Assembly (NCBI GenBank): GCA_014695325.1
Contig: JACJNZ010000045.1
Span: forward strand, 1-38,418
Length of the DNA stretch: 38,418 bases
Reading direction: 5' to 3'
From: Cyanobacteria bacterium FACHB-502
Lineage (GTDB): Bacteria > Cyanobacteriota > Cyanobacteriia > Elainellales > Elainellaceae
Shown here: piece after piece, positions 34,887 through 38,418 of the stretch
How positions within the stretch are numbered: position 1 is the stretch's first letter
How the letters are laid out: every line of letters begins with the position of its first letter
Translations under genes and position numbers: made by a program
The notes under the pieces: generated by a model
The model's input: the letters and a program-made list of their open reading frames with translations, nothing else
Told to the model about the DNA's origin: nothing
The model's database searches: none

Positions 34887-36017
34887 CTAGCTGACAGCAG
34901 CATTGATCACCTCGGTGTCTGCGGTTGCAACTTTCTGACTTTGCTCAAATGGGTCTGGCCGCCGGGTCGAGCGCACTAGTGCTAAAACATCGCCGATCGT
35001 GCTAGCAAGCGGGACTGCCAGGACAATTCCTAAAAATCCGGCAGTCTGGATGCCGATCAGGAGCGACAAAATTACCCAGACGGGGTTTAGCCCAACTAAT
35101 CGACCAATAATGCGCGGCGAAACGGTGTTGTCGATAATTTGATCGGTGAGAATTGCCGAGATAAGAACAATCACACCTAAAGCTGGATTGGTGACACCCA
35201 CAATCAAACTGGCAAGCAGTGTTCCCAGCACATCAAAGAAAGGAATCAGCACCATCAGCCCAATTCCAATGCCAAACAGCAGAAAAAAGGGAACTCGCAG
35301 AATGAGAAATACGATCGTCAGAACTGTCCCCTCAATCACAGCGACCGTCATTTGCCCCACATAGTAATTGCGAAAATTCTGGCTCAGCAGTCGTTGCCCT
35401 TCTTGGACCCAGTGCACCGGAAACCACTGAAAAATTGTTTTCCAGAAGCCGTCGCCGTGCAGCAACAAGTAGAGCGTTAGGGCGACTGTCAGAATGGCAT
35501 TAAACAGGCTGTCTGCCGTTTCTAGCACCACCCCAATCAGCTGATTGGTAACATCATCAATCCCTTGAGGCGCGATCGCCTGGATCTGCTGGGCAACCCC
35601 CCTGACGTTAATGGGCAGCCGCCGCTCTGTTGCCCAGTTTTGAAACGATTCGAGCTGCTGGCTGACCGCGTTAACTCCATCCGGCAGGTGAGTAATGAGT
35701 TCCTGAAGCTGGATGAACAGGAGCGGCAGCAGCGTCGTTCCCAGAGTTGCTAGAATACCTAGAAATGTCAGAAATACCAGCAGAATGCTGTAGCCTCGCC
35801 CAATTCCTCGCTTTTCTAGAAACCTCACTGGGAAACTGAGTAAGAATGCGAGCAGCGTTGCCACTGCCAGGATCGTGAACGTCGAGCCAAAATAGCGAAC
35901 TACCTGAAGAATAACCCACCCGTTTAGAACTCCGAGCGGGATTGCCAGCAAAATTACAATCCAGCGCGGCAGGAGATTGCTTAGGTTGTCCCTCAGCCGG
36001 GTAATGGGGTGAGTCAT
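34887..36017 (-). CDS. AI-2E family transporter (PerM-type permease)
   Basis: A 376-residue inner-membrane protein with about eight helices and the family's conserved C-terminal GxNPVWVILSLLIGIQTAGFLG and PxIIGRLVGLNP region. Family members have been linked to AI-2 export, Na+/H+ exchange and sporulation-type channels, so substrate cannot be inferred. Repeated glycine- and leucine-rich helices and a long amphipathic stretch near residues 90-160 match the family. A TTG at 36029 extends the frame, but the ATG at 36017 gives MTHPITRLRDN and is preferred. The last 25 residues form a polar tail. Confidence 0.9.
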   Translation of the reverse strand: MTHPITRLRDNLSNLLPRWIVILLAIPLGVLNGWVILQVVRYFGSTFTILAVATLLAFLLSFPVRFLEKRGIGRGYSILLVFLTFLGILATLGTTLLPLLFIQLQELITHLPDGVNAVSQQLESFQNWATERRLPINVRGVAQQIQAIAPQGIDDVTNQLIGVVLETADSLFNAILTVALTLYLLLHGDGFWKTIFQWFPVHWVQEGQRLLSQNFRNYYVGQMTVAVIEGTVLTIVFLILRVPFFLLFGIGIGLMVLIPFFDVLGTLLASLIVGVTNPALGVIVLISAILTDQIIDNTVSPRIIGRLVGLNPVWVILSLLIGIQTAGFLGIVLAVPLASTIGDVLALVRSTRRPDPFEQSQKVATADTEVINAAVS

Positions 36018-36471
36018 ATGAAGCAACAATCGATCGTTAATATTGGCTATTTACCAACAACTTCTGACAAATTGCCTCTACGTTAGAGTGGATTTTTAGA
36101 GCTGCGGTAGAAGCATACAGCTCACTGCGTCGCTCAAGTTCGTCATTCCGCCTCATTGCCCCAAATGCTTATTTCGGTTGACTGCCTCTGGCGAACTTTC
36201 ATTAAGGTTATCTATAGTTGTATCAATTAGTGCTAATACCCTTGCTTGAAAGTCCTGCCCCTGTTGCATCAATCTTCGGCTAATCCCTGCTCATTGCTGC
36301 ACACAGATTTCTGGCAGTCCGTGATGGCTCTCTGCCCAATGTCTACAATTCATTAACTCCATTTCAATCTCAGAATCTGGTGTCTACCAGAACGATCGGT
36401 AAGCTCATTTGCTTTACCAGAATTTTTTGTACTCGATTGTTATTTCTACTTCACTAACCCAAGAGGTTCTC
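36018..36471. other. Divergent gap without a recognised gene
   Basis: These 454 bases separate the AI-2E-type gene from the adenosine-deaminase-like gene. No coding frame or RNA gene is convincing. TATAGT at 36213-36218 is a possible -10 without a good -35. The sequence is moderately AT-rich and probably holds the two divergent promoters. Confidence 0.4.
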
Positions 36472-37503
36472 ATGGCACTTTATGCAGAATTACACCGCCA
36501 TTTAGGAGGCTCGGTTGTTCCTCGTGTCCTCTGGCGATATTTTCAGCGCAGTCAGTCGGATGTACCTGAGCGATTTAACCAATACGAGGATTTTGAGGAC
36601 TTTTACACCCGCCCCCGCAATACTTTAGACGAGTATCTGGAGCTGCATACGCTGGTTGAAAAGGTCCAAACTAACGAAACGCTGCCGTATTTCATCTATC
36701 GCTTAATGCGCGGGGCGTATGTATTTGAGAATCTGGCGTACCTGGAGCTGCGCTATACCCCTTACCTGCGAACGCCCGACCACCTGAGCCAGTCCGAGCG
36801 GATCAACCAGATGGCAAATATTGTGGAAGTCGTTGGCAAAGCCAGCCAAGTCGGGGAATACCCAATCGTGACAAGCCAGATTCTCTGTATGCATTCCCGT
36901 CTACCTTACGAGGTGAATCACGCCATCGTGGATCTGGCGGCTCAGATGCGGCACTATGTTTGCGCGATCGATTTAGCGGGTGGAGATGCTCACTACGCCG
37001 AGCGGCTAGATGAGTTCGTGGGGCTATATGACTATGCCCGATCGCTTGGACTCAACACCACCGGACATTTATATGAAACCGAAGCAGGCTGCTACCCAGA
37101 GCTACTGCCCTACCTGATGCGAATCGGTCACGGTATCCAAATTCCCCTCAAGCATCCCGAACTGCTGCCCCAGCTTGCTAGGGACGGTCAATGCTTAGAG
37201 GTTTGCCCGACGACTTACCCCAAAACTGGAACGTTAAAGGACATTCAGCAATTGAAAGTCGTGTTCGATCGCTGCTTTGAAGCAGGAGTAGATATTGCGA
37301 TTTGCACTGACAACGCCGGATTGCACAATGTTCGGTTGCCCTTTGAGTATGAGAATCTGTTAACTCAGGACATCATCAGCTTTAAACAGCTCCAAGCCTG
37401 TCAGGATGCCGCCTTCCGTCACGCTTTCGCCTGGAAATACAAAGAACGCCCAGCTTCAATCCTCAGCAACATTCTTAAACCGGAACTCAATCCTGCCCGG
37501 TAG
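36472..37503 (+). CDS. Adenosine deaminase-like amidohydrolase
   Basis: A 343-residue zinc amidohydrolase. Likely zinc ligands are His8 and His10 in ELHRHLGGS, His199 and Asp280, with His199 and Glu202 in GHLYETE replacing the usual HAGE. The general base is His220 in RIGHG. The canonical Asp-Asp near the end of the barrel is here Asp280-Asn281 (ICTDNAG), and CPTSN becomes CPTTY. These changes may alter substrate choice, so deamination of adenosine is likely but not certain. The frame extends to 36409, but the ATG at 36472 has AGAGG eight bases ahead and begins at the family start. A strong terminator follows. Confidence 0.85.
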   Translation: MALYAELHRHLGGSVVPRVLWRYFQRSQSDVPERFNQYEDFEDFYTRPRNTLDEYLELHTLVEKVQTNETLPYFIYRLMRGAYVFENLAYLELRYTPYLRTPDHLSQSERINQMANIVEVVGKASQVGEYPIVTSQILCMHSRLPYEVNHAIVDLAAQMRHYVCAIDLAGGDAHYAERLDEFVGLYDYARSLGLNTTGHLYETEAGCYPELLPYLMRIGHGIQIPLKHPELLPQLARDGQCLEVCPTTYPKTGTLKDIQQLKVVFDRCFEAGVDIAICTDNAGLHNVRLPFEYENLLTQDIISFKQLQACQDAAFRHAFAWKYKERPASILSNILKPELNPAR

Positions 37504-37539
37504 CTGCGCTGAATTCGTCTTCTTATTTGTCTTCTTCAT

Positions 37540-37567
37540 GGGTGGGCATCCTGTCCGCCCTTTTTTT
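37540..37567 (+). terminator. Intrinsic terminator of the adenosine-deaminase-like gene
   Basis: GGGTGG pairs with CCGCCC (one G-T pair) and is followed directly by seven T. It lies 37 bases after the stop codon. Confidence 0.85.
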
Positions 37568-37644
37568 GCCCTTTTAATTTACTCAATACAGAATCCTGCG
37601 ATCGTCTGCTGAAGCTACTCCTGTCATGCCCCTTACAATTCACT

Positions 37645-38208
37645 ATGAATCAGCCTCCTCAATCGGGTCAGCGGATTGTCGTAGTTGGTACAAGCGGCTC
37701 TGGAAAGACGACCTTTGCACAACAGCTTGCTGAACGTCTTCAAATTCCTCATGTTGAACTAGACGCATTGGTCTGGGAAGCCAACTGGACAGAGGCAGAC
37801 CCAGCAGTCTTTCGATCGAGAGTCGAGCAAGCACTTCAAGGCGATCGATGGGTGGTAGACGGCAACTATAGCAGGGTGCGGGATCTCGTCTGGGGTCGAG
37901 CAAACACCTTAATTTGGCTGGACTATTCCTTTCCGGTCACGCTTTACCGTTCTATCAAGCGCACCCTCTACCGCAGCCTCACGCAGCAGGAACTTTGGAG
38001 CGGGAATCGCGAGACGATCGGCAAAGCACTGAGCAAGGATTCGATCGTCCTTTGGGTTCTCAAAACCTACTCCCGAAGACGGAAAGAGTATCCCGTTTTA
38101 TTAAGCCGATCGGAGTACGCTCATCTAGAAAAAATTCGCCTAATGACTCCCAGAGCAACCTCAGAGTGGCTTTCGCAAATTCATCAACAGTCTGAAACCT
38201 GTTTATGA
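37645..38208 (+). CDS. P-loop kinase-like protein (adenylate-kinase/FlaR type)
   Basis: A 187-residue P-loop NTPase. Walker A is VVGTSGSGKTTFAQQLAERL, followed by HVELDALVWEANW. This pattern is known in proteins annotated as topology-modulation or FlaR-like kinases and in adenylate-kinase relatives. A WVVDGNYSRVRDLVW segment and an Arg-rich lid-like region (YRSIKRTLYRSLT) near residue 105 support a small-molecule kinase fold. The substrate is not known. The gene starts at ATG 37645 with no strong Shine-Dalgarno sequence and precedes the second psbA, with which it is not expected to be cotranscribed because psbA has its own promoter. Confidence 0.85.
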   Translation: MNQPPQSGQRIVVVGTSGSGKTTFAQQLAERLQIPHVELDALVWEANWTEADPAVFRSRVEQALQGDRWVVDGNYSRVRDLVWGRANTLIWLDYSFPVTLYRSIKRTLYRSLTQQELWSGNRETIGKALSKDSIVLWVLKTYSRRRKEYPVLLSRSEYAHLEKIRLMTPRATSEWLSQIHQQSETCL

Positions 38209-38226
38209 GTAATTACTCTCAGCATA

Positions 38227-38255
38227 TTTACAAAAAGCAATAAACCCCCTAGACT
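38227..38255 (+). promoter_or_regulatory. Promoter of the second psbA
   Basis: TTTACA (38227-38232) and TAGACT (38250-38255) are separated by exactly 17 bases, a good match to a sigma-70-type promoter. The start site would fall near 38262, leaving a leader of about 60 bases, as usual for cyanobacterial psbA. Confidence 0.65.
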
Positions 38256-38321
38256 ATTCATTAAGGCAAGCAAATCAGCGCCTGCCCAAACCTTAAATCG
38301 CTTAAAGCACTCATCGAAAAT

Positions 38322-38418
38322 ATGACGACTACCTTACAGCGTCGCGACTCCGCGAACCTGTGGGAGCAGTTCTGCACCTGGATCACCTCCACCGACAACC
38401 GCCTCTACATCGGCTGGT
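38322..38418 (+). CDS. psbA: Photosystem II D1 protein, N-terminal end (partial)
   Basis: The last 97 bases encode the first 32 residues of D1 ([18 protein letters not shown], then [14 protein letters not shown]), running off the window. The amphipathic stromal helix before the first membrane span is complete. This is a second psbA gene, about 38 kb from the first in the same orientation. Cyanobacteria keep several psbA copies and switch between them in response to light; which isoform each is cannot be told from these fragments. The promoter lies directly upstream and no Shine-Dalgarno sequence is close to the ATG. Confidence 0.95.
   Translation, partial: MTTTLQRRDSANLWEQFCTWITSTDNRLYIGW

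Noticed and set aside
34734..34979. Plus-strand frame of 81 codons
   Set aside because: It overlaps the end of the AI-2E-type gene in antisense and has no features of its own.

Overview
The window is a piece of a cyanobacterial chromosome. It is bounded by the 3' end of one psbA gene (photosystem II D1) and the 5' end of another. Between them lie crtP-crtB carotenoid genes, a high-light-inducible (Hlip) protein, and several cyanobacterial families of unknown function (DUF2301, DUF2237, Uma2). The HIP1 octamer GCGATCGC occurs at least a dozen times, where fewer than one would be expected by chance. Gene content and moderate GC suggest a filamentous Leptolyngbya-like lineage; genus assignment is inference. 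No rRNA, tRNA, CRISPR array, transposase or prophage was seen.

Layout. 1-8354: psbA tail and terminator, a small membrane protein, a short RecQ-type helicase, crtP and crtB (first two steps of carotenoid synthesis), a half-size EamA transporter, a DUF2237 gene on the minus strand, and a GT39-like membrane glycosyltransferase. 8355-16306: the least ordinary stretch. It holds an alpha-oxoamine synthase, a Rieske oxygenase, a divergent GH3-type acyl-adenylating enzyme, an MFS transporter, a cupin/JmjC-like oxygenase and an apparent remnant of an Asp/Asn hydroxylase. 16342-18853: a Cys/Met-metabolism PLP enzyme, a YdcF/ElyC membrane protein and a small conserved-looking protein. 19086-25402: cysS, a His-rich CobW-family metallochaperone, dtd, a HAD phosphatase, a 51-residue basic protein, Hlip and endonuclease V. 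25568-28054: ugd and a UDP-glucuronate decarboxylase, which together would make UDP-xylose. 28477-36017: mostly minus-strand genes: a 53-residue membrane peptide, dprA, DUF2301, a SAM hydrolase (DUF62), Uma2, a SpoU methyltransferase, tldD and an AI-2E-type permease. 36472-38418: an adenosine-deaminase-like enzyme, a P-loop kinase and the second psbA with a recognisable promoter.

The best candidate for an undescribed system is 8627-15859. An acyl-activating enzyme, a C-C bond-forming PLP synthase, two iron oxygenases and an exporter sit together around a divergent intergenic region with operator-like palindromes. This would fit a small acyl/amino-acid-derived metabolite pathway, but product, substrate and co-regulation are inference. 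Two genes of 51 and 53 codons (23884-24039 and 28477-28638), good intrinsic terminators and several gene remnants are also recorded.
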